Part shown: positions 9,177-18,354 of the stretch, in pieces | How the letters are laid out: every line of letters starts with the position of its first letter | How positions within the stretch are numbered: the stretch's first letter is position 1 | Assembly (NCBI GenBank): GCA_024642005.1 | Contig: JAHECA010000017.1 | Span: 1-64,000, forward strand | Length of the DNA stretch: 64,000 nucleotides | From: Robiginitalea sp. | GTDB taxonomy: Bacteria; Bacteroidota; Bacteroidia; Flavobacteriales; Flavobacteriaceae | Direction of reading: 5' to 3' | Notes under the pieces: generated by a model | What the model was told of the DNA's origin: nothing | Seen by the model: only the letters and a program-made list of their open reading frames with translations | Database searches by the model: none | Position numbers and translations under genes: made by a program

Positions 9177-10492
9177 GTGCCCGAACGCAAGGTCTTTAAG
9201 TGGTCTACCACAGCATTATGGCTAACGGTGTGCGTCTTGAAGAATGCTACCATGGCCAGTTTTTCGCCTTCATTGGCCCCTAATTGGTTCAGGATGTTGA
9301 GCAGGTGCATTTTCATATGGCCGCGCTGGATGCCCACCGTAACCAGGGAACGCAGCGCCGCAAAATTCTGGGCCAGGCCTGCGGCGGCCACAATCTGCAT
9401 GAGTTCGGGAGCAGAGGGTTTGCCAAGAATTTCCAGGGCCAGCCGTACCAGGGGGTGCAGGGTGGTTAAGCCCCCGACGGTGCCCAGGGCCAGGGGTACT
9501 TCCAGCCAGAACCGGAAAACCCCGTCTTCAACCGATGCACCGGTAAGGCTCCGGTAGGTACCGGAACGGGCGGCATAGGCGTGCACCCCGGCCTCTACAG
9601 CTCTGAAGTCGTTGCCTGTGGCGATTACCACGGCATCGATCCCGTTCATAATACCCTTGTTGTGGGTTACGGCCCGGTAAGGTTCACAGTCGGCAACCTG
9701 TACTGCCTGGACCAGGCGCTGGGCCACCTGCGGGCCAGACAGGCCGCCTTCGGCCTCAAGGGCCGAAGCGGGGCAGGAAACCTCGGCCCTCACCCGGCAA
9801 TCGGGCACGTAGTTGGAGAGGATGCTCATCAGGATTTCAAGGGGCGGCTCTCCTGCCAGGGCGGGGTGAACGGCCGCCTCGCGCAGCAGGGTGGCCGAGA
9901 ATTGCTCCAGGCACGAATTGATGAAGTTCGCGCCCATGGCGTCGCGGGTCTCGAACCGGCCGTGCAACTGGTAATACCCCTCCATGGCCTGGGTTTTGTC
10001 TCGGAGTTCCACGCCGAGGATACCGCCCCCCCGCCTAACCATGTTGCGGGTAATGGGCTGGGCATCTTGCAACAGGATGGGCTTTACGGCCTCAATGAAA
10101 CGGCCCAGTTTCTCCCGGTTTCCCGGAAAATAGAAATGCACCTGCCCGATTTTTTCGGTTCCCAATACCCGGGTATTGAAACCGCCTCTTTCGAGCCAGT
10201 ATTTGGCCGACTTGCCGGCGGCAGCCACAACGGAGCTTTCCTCTATGGCCATGGGAATGGCATAGAGCTCTCCGTTGATCAGGAAGTTGGGGGCCACTCC
10301 CAGGGGCAGGTAAAAGTTGCTGAGCGTGTTTTCGATGAACTCGTCGTGCAATTGCTGCAACCGCGCATCGGTATTCCAGTATTGACGCAGCAGGTTTTCG
10401 GTTTGTTCGGGGTGGGCCGTATACCGTTCGGCGATAAACCGGATCTTGCTCTCCTTGCTGAGTTTGGAGAATCCTTCTACAGGCTGAGACAT
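9173..10492 (-). CDS. mvaA: HMG-CoA reductase, class II
   Basis: This protein reduces HMG-CoA to mevalonate, the entry step of isoprenoid synthesis by the mevalonate route. Class II is indicated by the length (439 residues) and motifs: a Glu in AIEESSVVAAA, the signature DAMGANFINS, the catalytic Lys in THNKGIMNG, the Asp in TGND, and a late His in the stretch THTVSHNAVV. I start it at 10492 (MSQPVEG) rather than the in-frame ATG at 10609. The -7 box TATCTTTG at 10511-10518 lies between them, so a longer form would start upstream of the promoter. The downstream kinase overlaps by ATGA. Confidence 0.93.
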   Translation of the reverse strand: MSQPVEGFSKLSKESKIRFIAERYTAHPEQTENLLRQYWNTDARLQQLHDEFIENTLSNFYLPLGVAPNFLINGELYAIPMAIEESSVVAAAGKSAKYWLERGGFNTRVLGTEKIGQVHFYFPGNREKLGRFIEAVKPILLQDAQPITRNMVRRGGGILGVELRDKTQAMEGYYQLHGRFETRDAMGANFINSCLEQFSATLLREAAVHPALAGEPPLEILMSILSNYVPDCRVRAEVSCPASALEAEGGLSGPQVAQRLVQAVQVADCEPYRAVTHNKGIMNGIDAVVIATGNDFRAVEAGVHAYAARSGTYRSLTGASVEDGVFRFWLEVPLALGTVGGLTTLHPLVRLALEILGKPSAPELMQIVAAAGLAQNFAALRSLVTVGIQRGHMKMHLLNILNQLGANEGEKLAMVAFFKTHTVSHNAVVDHLKTLRSGT

Positions 10493-10510
10493 CTCGTTTT
10501 TTTGGAGTTT

Positions 10511-10518
10511 CAAAGATA
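10511..10518 (-). promoter_or_regulatory. -7 box of HMG-CoA reductase promoter
   Basis: The minus strand reads TATCTTTG, an exact match to the Bacteroidota TAnnTTTG box, 18 bases ahead of the chosen ATG. No well-spaced -33 TTG was found; a TTG at 10532-10534 is only 13 bases away. A short hairpin GGGCT-CGC-AGCCC sits further upstream at 10540-10552. Confidence 0.5.
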
Positions 10519-10644
10519 CGCAAAACCGCTGCAATTGACGGGCTCGCAGCCCGGGCTTCGGTCGTGAATAAAAAGTGGTGGAACAGGCGATTTCTGACAA
10601 AATATTCATAAACTTGAAGGTTTTATAACTTTTTTGGCAATACT

Positions 10645-12810
10645 ATGAAGAGACGATCCGGGCTCTGCCTGTTGTTCCTCCTGGCAGGGGCTATGCTCAC
10701 TGCCCAGCAAACGAAAATATCCCTCGAAGATATCTGGGGGGGCACCTTCCGTACTGAGGGCCTTGAGGTGCTCAGGTCTATGAAAGACGGGCAGCATTAC
10801 ACCATTCTCCACACCGATCGGGCCAATGGGCTCAGCAGCATCGATAAATACGAATACAGCACCCAGCAAAAGGTGGCCACTGTGTTGCAGACCAATGCCG
10901 CTAAGGGTATTCCCGCCTTCAGTTCCTACCAGTTCAGCGACGACGAATCGCAGGTGTTGCTGGCCACCGAGGTGGAAGCCATTTACCGCCGTTCGCGCCT
11001 GGGGATCTATTACGTGTACAACCTGACCAGCGGCGAGCTGCAGCAGATTTCTGAAAATAAAATCCAGGAGCCGACCCTCTCCCCAAACGGAGACCGGGTG
11101 GCCTACGTCTATGAGAACAACCTGTTCGTGCTGGAGCTTAGCTCCGGCCGTTTGAGCCAGATTACTACCGACGGCCGGCGCAATGCGGTCATCAACGGGG
11201 TTACCGACTGGGTGTATGAAGAGGAATTCGGATTTGTGCGGGCCTTCCAGTGGAATGCCGACGGCAGCAAAATTGCCTTCCTCCGCTTTGACGAGAGCGA
11301 TGTTCCGGAATTTTCTATGGACGTATACGGCTCAGAGCTGTATCCCATGCCCTATACCTTCAAATACCCGAAAGCCGGCGAGGCGAATGCGGTTGTTAGC
11401 CTGCACATGTATGACCTGACATCGGGCCAGACCAGGCAGGTTTCTTTGGGCGATCCCTATTACGTACCCCGCATCAAATGGATGCACCACCCCGACCACC
11501 TTAGCGTGCAGGCCCTGAACCGCCACCAGGACAGCCTGACCCTTTATCAGGTCGATGCTGCTACGCTACAGGCACAGACCTTGCTCACCGAGACCGATGC
11601 GGCCTATGTAGACGTTACAGACAACCTTACCTTCCTCCCCGACGACCGCTTTATCTGGACCAGTGAAAAAGACGGCTACAACCATATTTACCTGCATGGG
11701 GCAGACGGCCGCCAGTTGCGCCAGCTCACCAGCGGCCCCTGGGAGGTAACCGAGTATTACGGATACGACCCGGGCAGCAAGCGGATCTTCTATCAGGCTA
11801 CCGAAGAAGGTTCCATTCTGCGCGATGTATACAGCATAACTGAACGGGGCAAGGGTAAAAAGAGGCTTTCTGCAGGTGAGGGTACCCACCAGGCTGCCTT
11901 CAGCGCCGACTTCAGCTACTTTATCAATACCTTCAGCAGTGTGGATACACCTCCCGTATACACCCTGCACAAAGCCTCTGACGGTTCCCAGGTAAAGGAA
12001 CTCCAGAACAACCAGGCCTTGCTGGCCACCCTGTCGGCCTACCAGATGAGCCCGAAAGAATTCAGCACCATCGAGGTAAACGGGCACGCCCTGAACATGT
12101 ATATGATCAAGCCCCCCCATTTCGACCCAGCCAAAAAGTACCCCCTGTTAATGTTCCAGTACAGTGGCCCAGGGTCGCAGCAGGTGGCCAACTCATGGCA
12201 CGGCAGCAACGATTACTGGCACCAGCTGCTCGCCGCTGAGGGGATAGTAATTGCCTGTGTCGATGGCCGGGGAACCGGACTGAAAGGGCGCGAATTCAAA
12301 AAAATGACCCAGAGAGAACTGGGCAAATACGAAGTGGAAGACCAGATCGCATCGGCCCGGCAACTGAGCGAGCTTCCCTATATCGACACTGCCAGAACGG
12401 GTATCTGGGGTTGGAGTTATGGGGGTTTTATGGCCTCGAACTGCATCCTTAAGGGCAACGACACTTTTGAGATGGCCATTGCGGTGGCCCCGGTTACCAG
12501 CTGGCGCTTTTACGACACCATTTACACCGAGCGCTACATGCAGACCCCCCAGGAAAACCCGAATGGCTACGACCTGAATTCTCCCCTGAATTTTGCCGAT
12601 CGCCTGCAGGGCAAATTCCTGCTGGTGCACGGCTCGGCAGACGACAACGTGCACGTACAGAACAGCATGCGCCTGGTCGAGGCCCTGGTGCAGCAGAACA
12701 AGGCTTTCGACTGGGCCATTTACCCCGATAAGAACCACGGCATTTACGGCGGTAACACCCGCCTCCAACTTTTTACCAAAATGACGCGATTCGTGCTGGA
12801 AAACCTCTAG
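10645..12810 (+). CDS. dipeptidyl peptidase IV-type serine peptidase (S9B)
   Basis: This 721-residue secreted enzyme removes X-Pro dipeptides. It has a signal peptide (residues 1-20, ending MLTAQ), an eight-bladed propeller region (about 30-480) and a C-terminal alpha/beta-hydrolase domain. The nucleophile is Ser591 in GWSYGG, the acid lies in GSADDNVH, and the base lies in DKNHGIYGG. A DW.YEEEF segment in the propeller (TDWVYEEEFGF) provides the paired Glu residues that bind the substrate amino terminus in DPP-IV. The peptide symporter 47 bases downstream suggests joint use of peptides. Confidence 0.93.
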   Translation: MKRRSGLCLLFLLAGAMLTAQQTKISLEDIWGGTFRTEGLEVLRSMKDGQHYTILHTDRANGLSSIDKYEYSTQQKVATVLQTNAAKGIPAFSSYQFSDDESQVLLATEVEAIYRRSRLGIYYVYNLTSGELQQISENKIQEPTLSPNGDRVAYVYENNLFVLELSSGRLSQITTDGRRNAVINGVTDWVYEEEFGFVRAFQWNADGSKIAFLRFDESDVPEFSMDVYGSELYPMPYTFKYPKAGEANAVVSLHMYDLTSGQTRQVSLGDPYYVPRIKWMHHPDHLSVQALNRHQDSLTLYQVDAATLQAQTLLTETDAAYVDVTDNLTFLPDDRFIWTSEKDGYNHIYLHGADGRQLRQLTSGPWEVTEYYGYDPGSKRIFYQATEEGSILRDVYSITERGKGKKRLSAGEGTHQAAFSADFSYFINTFSSVDTPPVYTLHKASDGSQVKELQNNQALLATLSAYQMSPKEFSTIEVNGHALNMYMIKPPHFDPAKKYPLLMFQYSGPGSQQVANSWHGSNDYWHQLLAAEGIVIACVDGRGTGLKGREFKKMTQRELGKYEVEDQIASARQLSELPYIDTARTGIWGWSYGGFMASNCILKGNDTFEMAIAVAPVTSWRFYDTIYTERYMQTPQENPNGYDLNSPLNFADRLQGKFLLVHGSADDNVHVQNSMRLVEALVQQNKAFDWAIYPDKNHGIYGGNTRLQLFTKMTRFVLENL

Positions 12811-12857
12811 ACAGAACGCGGCCTCTCACTAAGGCCTAACCACTAATCAACGAGACT

Positions 12858-14234
12858 ATGGACATTAGCAAACCAGCACACAAAAAGCAACTTTTCGGTC
12901 ACCCCGTAGGGTTGTACATCCTCTTTTTCACCGAATTGTGGGAACGCTTCTCCTACTACGGAATGCGAGCCCTCTTTACGCTCTTCCTGGTGGCCGAAAC
13001 CACAACCAACAACCCGGGCTTCGGCTGGACCAACGAAGAGGCCCTGGCCCTATACGGCTGGTATACCATGCTGGTGTACGTGTCGTCTATTCCCGGCGGC
13101 TGGATCGCCGACCGCCTGCTGGGGCAGAAGAAGACGGTGATGCTGGGCGGGGCCCTGCTCTGTATCGGCCATTCGGTACTGGCGTTGAATTCGGAAATGA
13201 CTTTTTACCTGGGCTGTTTGTTCATTATTTTAGGGGTCGGCTGTCTGAAGCCCAACATTTCCTCTATGGTGGGGGGGTTGTACCGCCCCAAAGATGAGCG
13301 TCGCGACCTGGGCTTCTACATCTTTTACATGGGGATAAACATCGGCGGCTTCCTGGCCCCGATACTCTGCGGCTGGATAGGTGAGAAAATCAACTGGCAC
13401 TATGGGTTTGGACTGGCAGCCATTGGCATGTTCCTCGGGCAGGCGGTATATATCTGGGGCCAAAAGTACCTGCACGGGGTAGGCGACCTCATGAGCCGGA
13501 AGAACGAGAAGGACCGGGAGATTCTGAACCGCCCCTTAAGCCCGATAGAAAGGGACCGGATCAAGGTACTGTTGCTTTCGTTCCTGCTCATTATCCTGTT
13601 CTGGGCTGCTTTTGAGCAGGCAGGCGGCCTTATGAACCTCTATGCCAAACAAAAGACTGACCGCGATTTCTTTGGGCTCTTTACCATACCGGCTTCAATC
13701 TTCCAGTCGGTCAACTCCTTTTTCATCATCACCCTGGCTACCGTGGTGGGGGCTTTCTGGCTGAAATGGCGCAAGAAGGGCCGGGAGGCATCCTCCCTTT
13801 TCAAGATTGCTGTCGGGCTTATCATTATGGCCCTCGGATTCGGCTTTATGACGGCTGCATCCGTACAATACGGCAATACCGGTTCTTCCTCCATGTACTG
13901 GCTTATTCTGGCCTATCTCTTCCATACCGTAGGCGAGCTGTGTGCCTCCCCTGTTTCCCTCTCGTTTATCACCAAGCTGGCCCCCCTGAAATACGCTTCA
14001 ATAATCATGGGGCTCTACTGGGCGGCAACGGGCCTTGGCAACAAGGTGGCCGGGCTTATTGGTGAGGCATCCCAGAAACTTGGTGAGTTCGAGATTTTCC
14101 TTGGGATAACCTTGATTTGGTCTGCCATCGGGGTAGTGGTGCTGCTGATACTGAAACCCCTCAAGCGCCTCACTCACGGTGCCGAGGAAGGCGAGACCCG
14201 GATGGAGGATGACGCAACCATAGAGGCGGCTTAA
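12858..14234 (+). CDS. POT/PTR2-family proton:oligopeptide symporter
   Basis: This 458-residue polytopic protein imports di- and tripeptides with protons. The signature ELWERFSYYGMR at residues about 26-37 is the family ExxERFxYYG motif in helix 1. About 12 hydrophobic segments follow, including VGCLKPNISSMVGGLY, which matches the second PTR2 signature. It is 47 bases downstream of the DPP-IV gene on the same strand, so enzyme and transporter may form one operon supplying peptide nutrition. Confidence 0.92.
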   Translation: MDISKPAHKKQLFGHPVGLYILFFTELWERFSYYGMRALFTLFLVAETTTNNPGFGWTNEEALALYGWYTMLVYVSSIPGGWIADRLLGQKKTVMLGGALLCIGHSVLALNSEMTFYLGCLFIILGVGCLKPNISSMVGGLYRPKDERRDLGFYIFYMGINIGGFLAPILCGWIGEKINWHYGFGLAAIGMFLGQAVYIWGQKYLHGVGDLMSRKNEKDREILNRPLSPIERDRIKVLLLSFLLIILFWAAFEQAGGLMNLYAKQKTDRDFFGLFTIPASIFQSVNSFFIITLATVVGAFWLKWRKKGREASSLFKIAVGLIIMALGFGFMTAASVQYGNTGSSSMYWLILAYLFHTVGELCASPVSLSFITKLAPLKYASIIMGLYWAATGLGNKVAGLIGEASQKLGEFEIFLGITLIWSAIGVVVLLILKPLKRLTHGAEEGETRMEDDATIEAA

Positions 14235-14257
14235 TACAGGGTCGTAAAAAAGGTTGG

Positions 14258-16297
14258 CTAGGGCCGCTTGCCTGAAGTGGGAAATTCCATTTGGAGCGCG
14301 CCCGATTGGGCCGTTGTATGAAAGGGCACCCCATAGGCAAGGCAGGTCTGCTCCCAGCGACGCACAAAACTTGTGTAGTTATTGCCGTCTGCAATTATTT
14401 GCTTCGGGTTATGCCTTTCGATAAGCCGCCCCAGGTGAATGCGGGGAGAGCCGGTGAGCAATACCAGGTCGGGAGGGCCGCCGGGGATATCATAAACACC
14501 GGCTGCGTCTACCACCAGCAGCCGTTTCCCACCCAGGGTGTAGCTGTTGTGCAGGGAATCATACCGGACTTCCCCGATACGTTCTCCGGTCTGATAAGCC
14601 TGAGCCAGGCTGGTGAATGCCCCGGGCTTTGAACTGAACACCCTCAATACGGGGCCTTCGCGCAACCAGAACCCGCCACCCGCCACCCGCTGCGGCACTA
14701 TCCACTCCACCTGCCCGGCATGGCTACGGGCCTGCCAGATGGTGAATCCCTGCAGGGCCAGGACGCAGGCCAGGGCACCCTTAAGCCAGGCGTTCGACCG
14801 GTACTGAAGTGAGCCGGCAAGGGCCAGGAGGGCACCAGAAGCCAGGCAAAGTTCTGCCGGGCCCCAGGGAATACCTGTTAAGACAAAGGCCTCCTGTCGG
14901 CTGAGCCACCCGGCCAAAGCATTCATGTTTTCCAGGATTAAGCCATAAGGCGCGGCAAACCACGCTGGCAAATTGCCGGCCGCGGCCGCCAGCAGCACCC
15001 CGAAGCCCCAGCACAAAACCAGTCCCAGCAGGGGCAGCAACAACAGGTTGGCCAGCAGGAAATGCAGGGGCAGCTGGTGGAAATAAAACAGGCTGAGCGG
15101 CAAAACCCCGAGCTGGGCAGCGGTGCCGAGGCAGCAAAGCTGCCCGACATAGGCTGGAAACCCTTTTTTAAGAGGCCAGAGCCGGTACAGGGGCGGGTAA
15201 AAAACCAGGATGGCCCATACCGCGGCAAAGCTGAGTTGGAACCCGGCCTGGAACAGCCAGAGGGGTTCCAGCACGCCCAACAGGAACAAGAGTGCCAGGG
15301 CCCAGAAATGCAGGCTTTGGCCGGGTCTGCCGCTCAGGGTCGCATAGGTTAGCAAGGAGAACAACACGGCCGCCCGTACGGCAGAAGGCCCGGCCCCGGC
15401 CAGCAGCACGTACGACCATAGGGCCAGCAGCACCAGGGCGGCCTGTACAGGTTTGCCGCGACGCAACCGCCTCAGGGGCCAAAGCAACCACGAAACCAGG
15501 CCGCTGAAAATGCCCACGTGCAGGCCCGAAACGGCCAGGAGATGGGCCGCCCCTGCCCGTTGGTAGCTGGCGAGCTGGTCGGGTGCCATGGCGTCGCGCG
15601 AGCCGAGCAAAAGGGCCTGCAGCAGACCGGTTTCCCCCCGGGCATAACCCACCTTGTTTACGACCTGTTGTAAACGCTGCCTAAGGCGGGCTATGGCATT
15701 CTGCCAGCCAGCAGACGGCATGGGCCGGTGCCGGAAGCAGCCCGGCTCCAGGCGCAGGCTGCCGTATACGCCGAGGCTTTTCAGGTAGGCCCCATAATCG
15801 AATTGATGCGGATTAGCCGCCCCGTTATTTTTCCGGATTTCCCCGACTAGCAACACCTGGTCGCCCGGCCTCCAGCCCGGGTTTGCAAGCGAATCGGGCA
15901 GGGAGAGGAGCACCCTGCCCCGTGCCCTCTCGCCGTTTCGGGCCAGTACGTTGCCCAGCCAGCGTCTCGAATAGGCGGTGGGTCGCAGTCCTGCCGACAG
16001 CTGTATTTGGTAGGTATGCCTGCCTGAAGCCGCATGTGCAAAATGGTTGGGCTGGTTTTCGGGAAGGTCGCCAGCCATGCGGAAAAGCCCGAACGCAAAG
16101 AAAACGGCACAGGCCAGGACCAGGTAGGTATGCGGGGGGCAGCTGCGACTTGAGCGAAGGGCAACCAACAGGAGCAGCATTGCGGGCAGCAGCAGGGCCA
16201 GGGCTGCGAACAGAGACGGCCTCAGGGTGTAGGCTGCCCAGATCCCAAGCGTCAGGCCGCCGGCAAGCCAGGAGGCAAGGGCTTGTCCCGACCCCAT
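14258..16297 (-). CDS. comEC: ComEC/Rec2-family competence protein
   Basis: This 679-residue polytopic protein matches ComEC, the channel that brings single-stranded DNA into the cytoplasm. An OB-like N-terminal domain (about residues 80-190) lies between membrane segments. The competence domain begins around residue 230 with AHLLAVSGLHVGIF. The C-terminal part (about 560-670) resembles a metallo-beta-lactamase core (DLVLLTGSPRIHLGRL, IIADGNNY) but lacks the HxHxDH metal motif. The start codon immediately follows the stop of the NlpC/P60 gene (TGAATG), so the genes are coupled. Confidence 0.88.
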   Translation of the reverse strand: MGSGQALASWLAGGLTLGIWAAYTLRPSLFAALALLLPAMLLLLVALRSSRSCPPHTYLVLACAVFFAFGLFRMAGDLPENQPNHFAHAASGRHTYQIQLSAGLRPTAYSRRWLGNVLARNGERARGRVLLSLPDSLANPGWRPGDQVLLVGEIRKNNGAANPHQFDYGAYLKSLGVYGSLRLEPGCFRHRPMPSAGWQNAIARLRQRLQQVVNKVGYARGETGLLQALLLGSRDAMAPDQLASYQRAGAAHLLAVSGLHVGIFSGLVSWLLWPLRRLRRGKPVQAALVLLALWSYVLLAGAGPSAVRAAVLFSLLTYATLSGRPGQSLHFWALALLFLLGVLEPLWLFQAGFQLSFAAVWAILVFYPPLYRLWPLKKGFPAYVGQLCCLGTAAQLGVLPLSLFYFHQLPLHFLLANLLLLPLLGLVLCWGFGVLLAAAAGNLPAWFAAPYGLILENMNALAGWLSRQEAFVLTGIPWGPAELCLASGALLALAGSLQYRSNAWLKGALACVLALQGFTIWQARSHAGQVEWIVPQRVAGGGFWLREGPVLRVFSSKPGAFTSLAQAYQTGERIGEVRYDSLHNSYTLGGKRLLVVDAAGVYDIPGGPPDLVLLTGSPRIHLGRLIERHNPKQIIADGNNYTSFVRRWEQTCLAYGVPFHTTAQSGALQMEFPTSGKRP

Positions 16298-16873
16298 TCA
16301 GAAGACCCGGGTGGCCTTCACAAACGCATAGTTCCAGAATCCTTCCCGCAGGGAGGAAACAATGACCCCACGGGAGGTGGTGGAGTGAATAAATCGCACG
16401 TCGTCGCCTTCCACTTCGACGACGAGCCCCACGTGGTTAATCTTTCCGCCCCTTCGGGTGGTGCGGAAAAAGAGCAGGTCGCCCTTTTGCAGCTGCCCGA
16501 CCTTTACCTTGTGGCCTTCCTGTGCCATTTCGTGCGAAACCCGGGGCAGGGTGAAATCGTTTTCCTGAAAGGAGACGTACAGGAGCCCTGAGCAGTCCAT
16601 GCCCTTGCGGGTGGTGCCCCCGTAACGGTATTTCACGCCGCTGAAAGACAGGGCAGTGGCTACCACGGCATTGACCGCGCTGTCCTCAGGGGTATCGAAA
16701 GCAGTTTCTGCGGGAAGGGAGGCTTCCCCGGCCGCTGCGGGCTGCAGCTCGGCAGGGGTTTCCGAAGCGGCCACGCTCACCGTGGGCCCCTCGGCATAGG
16801 TGGTTCTTTTTTTAACCAGGCCGCAACTGCTGAAAAGCAGCAGGACCAGGCCGATAAAACAAAGATGCCTCAT
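16298..16873 (-). CDS. NlpC/P60 (C40) peptidoglycan peptidase lipoprotein
   Basis: This 191-residue lipoprotein has the lipobox LFSSC (Cys17), a low-complexity Ala/Glu/Pro linker to about residue 65, and a C-terminal NlpC/P60 domain. The catalytic Cys94 is in GMDCSG, His147 in INHVG, and a third polar residue, His163, in FIHST. It should hydrolyse D-Glu/diaminopimelate bonds in peptidoglycan stem peptides. It is translationally coupled to comEC and downstream of lpxB by 67 bases. Confidence 0.92.
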   Translation of the reverse strand: MRHLCFIGLVLLLFSSCGLVKKRTTYAEGPTVSVAASETPAELQPAAAGEASLPAETAFDTPEDSAVNAVVATALSFSGVKYRYGGTTRKGMDCSGLLYVSFQENDFTLPRVSHEMAQEGHKVKVGQLQKGDLLFFRTTRRGGKINHVGLVVEVEGDDVRFIHSTTSRGVIVSSLREGFWNYAFVKATRVF

Positions 16874-16940
16874 GCAGGTATAACGGGTTCTGTTCAGCTA
16901 AATTATGGAAATCGGGCGTTTCCTGTTGCGTAGGGCAAAA

Positions 16941-18059
16941 TTATTGGGGCTTGCTGAAACTTACTATCAGTCGGGCCGCATCTTTGCTGGCACCCGGCCC
17001 GCCAAGTTTCTCGCACAGTTCCCGGTAGGCTTCCAGCTGGCGGTCGCGGACAGGACCTTCCAGAATCGCCCCGAGTTCGGCCAGGAGGTTCGGGGTATTC
17101 AGGTCTTGCTGGATGAGTTCGGGTACCACCTTACGGTCCATGATGAGGTTTACCAGGGAAATAAACCGGAGTTTGATGAGTCTTTTGGCTATTTGGTATG
17201 AAACCTGACTCCCTTTATAGCACACTACCTGGGGCACATTCAGCAGGGCGGTTTCCAGGGTGGCGGTACCACTGGTAACCAGGGCTGCGTGGGCGTTCTG
17301 CAGCAGGGGGTAGGTCTGATTGGCAAGCAGGTGTACGCCGGTACCTTTCAGGTAGGTCTCGTACCGGGAAGCATCCAGGCTCGGCGCCCCGGCCACTGCA
17401 AACTGGTAGGCGGGAAAGTGCGGCACCACCGTGAGCATGGCCGTGAGGATGTGTTCGATTTCCTGGGCACGGCTCCCCGGCAACAAGGCGATAAGGGGTT
17501 TGCGGGGGTCAAGGCCGTTGCGTTGGCGGAAGCCCTGGGGGTCGGGCTCAGGAAGGCCTTCCATGGCATCGATAAGCGGATGCCCCACAAAGTGGACCTC
17601 CATGCCCCGCTCCTGGTAAAAGGCCTTCTCGAAGGGCAAGATTACGTACATATGGTCGATGTCGCGGCGGATTTTCTGCACCCGGCCGGCCCGGGAAGCC
17701 CATACCTGGGGCGAAATATAATAATGGGTGCTAATGCCCTGCAGCCTTGCCCATCGGGCAATGCGCAGGTTAAAACCTGAGAAGTCGATAAAAATAAGGG
17801 CGTCGGGTTTAAAGGCGGCGATATCCTTTTTGCAGAATGCCAGGTTCCGGAAAATATCGGGCAGGTGCCGGAGTACTTCCAGAAAGCCCATAAAGGCGAG
17901 TTCCCGGTAGTGCTTCACCAGTGTGGCCCCGGCCTGCTGCATGCGGTCGCCTCCCCAGCAGCGCACCTGGGCCTGGGGGTCTTCGCGGTGCAGGGCCCGA
18001 ATCAGGTTGGAGCCGTGCAGGTCTCCGGAGGCTTCGCCGGCAATGAGATAATACTTCAC
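16941..18059 (-). CDS. lpxB: lipid-A-disaccharide synthase
   Basis: This 372-residue cytoplasmic, membrane-associated glycosyltransferase (GT19) joins UDP-2,3-diacylglucosamine and lipid X in lipid A synthesis. The N-terminal motif IAGEASGDLHGSNL is diagnostic. Later motifs include FIDFSGFNLRIA, the ISPQVWAS segment, LPGSRAQEI and the nucleotide-binding segment LVTSGTATLETAL. Its upstream neighbour ends one base before it. With lptC and lptE elsewhere in the window it shows that this organism makes and exports LPS. Confidence 0.96.
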   Translation of the reverse strand: MKYYLIAGEASGDLHGSNLIRALHREDPQAQVRCWGGDRMQQAGATLVKHYRELAFMGFLEVLRHLPDIFRNLAFCKKDIAAFKPDALIFIDFSGFNLRIARWARLQGISTHYYISPQVWASRAGRVQKIRRDIDHMYVILPFEKAFYQERGMEVHFVGHPLIDAMEGLPEPDPQGFRQRNGLDPRKPLIALLPGSRAQEIEHILTAMLTVVPHFPAYQFAVAGAPSLDASRYETYLKGTGVHLLANQTYPLLQNAHAALVTSGTATLETALLNVPQVVCYKGSQVSYQIAKRLIKLRFISLVNLIMDRKVVPELIQQDLNTPNLLAELGAILEGPVRDRQLEAYRELCEKLGGPGASKDAARLIVSFSKPQ

Positions 18060-18060
18060 C

Positions 18061-18354
18061 CTATGTTAGCTTGTAGTAAAGAATGGCCAGGGCCGTTAGC
18101 ACTGTAGCCATGAGCACTCCCCGCGCCCGCTGGTCACGGCGCAACCTGAGGAAGCCGAAAAAGGCCACCAGGTTCAGGATGGCCCCCAGGGCCAGCAGGC
18201 TGCCCACATGCCCCTGTTGCACAGCGGCCTGATAGGTCTCTACCAGCCCCAGGTCTGAAAACAGCAGCATATAGAGCAACACCCCCAGGGTATTGGCAAT
18301 AATTCCGACCAGGAAGCCAATCGCAGTTTCTTTTCTTGTGTTGATGGCGCGCAT
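18061..18354 (-). CDS. small membrane protein upstream of lpxB
   Basis: This about 97-residue protein has three hydrophobic segments (about residues 11-29, 49-68 and 78-95) and a short basic stretch LRRDQRARG before the last one. I start it at the Met of MRAINTRKETAIGF because the sequence becomes membrane-protein-like there; in-frame ATGs at 18381 and 18453 would add a Pro-rich leader. It ends one base from lpxB, so the pair is an operon. Function unknown. Confidence 0.65.
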   Translation of the reverse strand: MRAINTRKETAIGFLVGIIANTLGVLLYMLLFSDLGLVETYQAAVQQGHVGSLLALGAILNLVAFFGFLRLRRDQRARGVLMATVLTALAILYYKLT

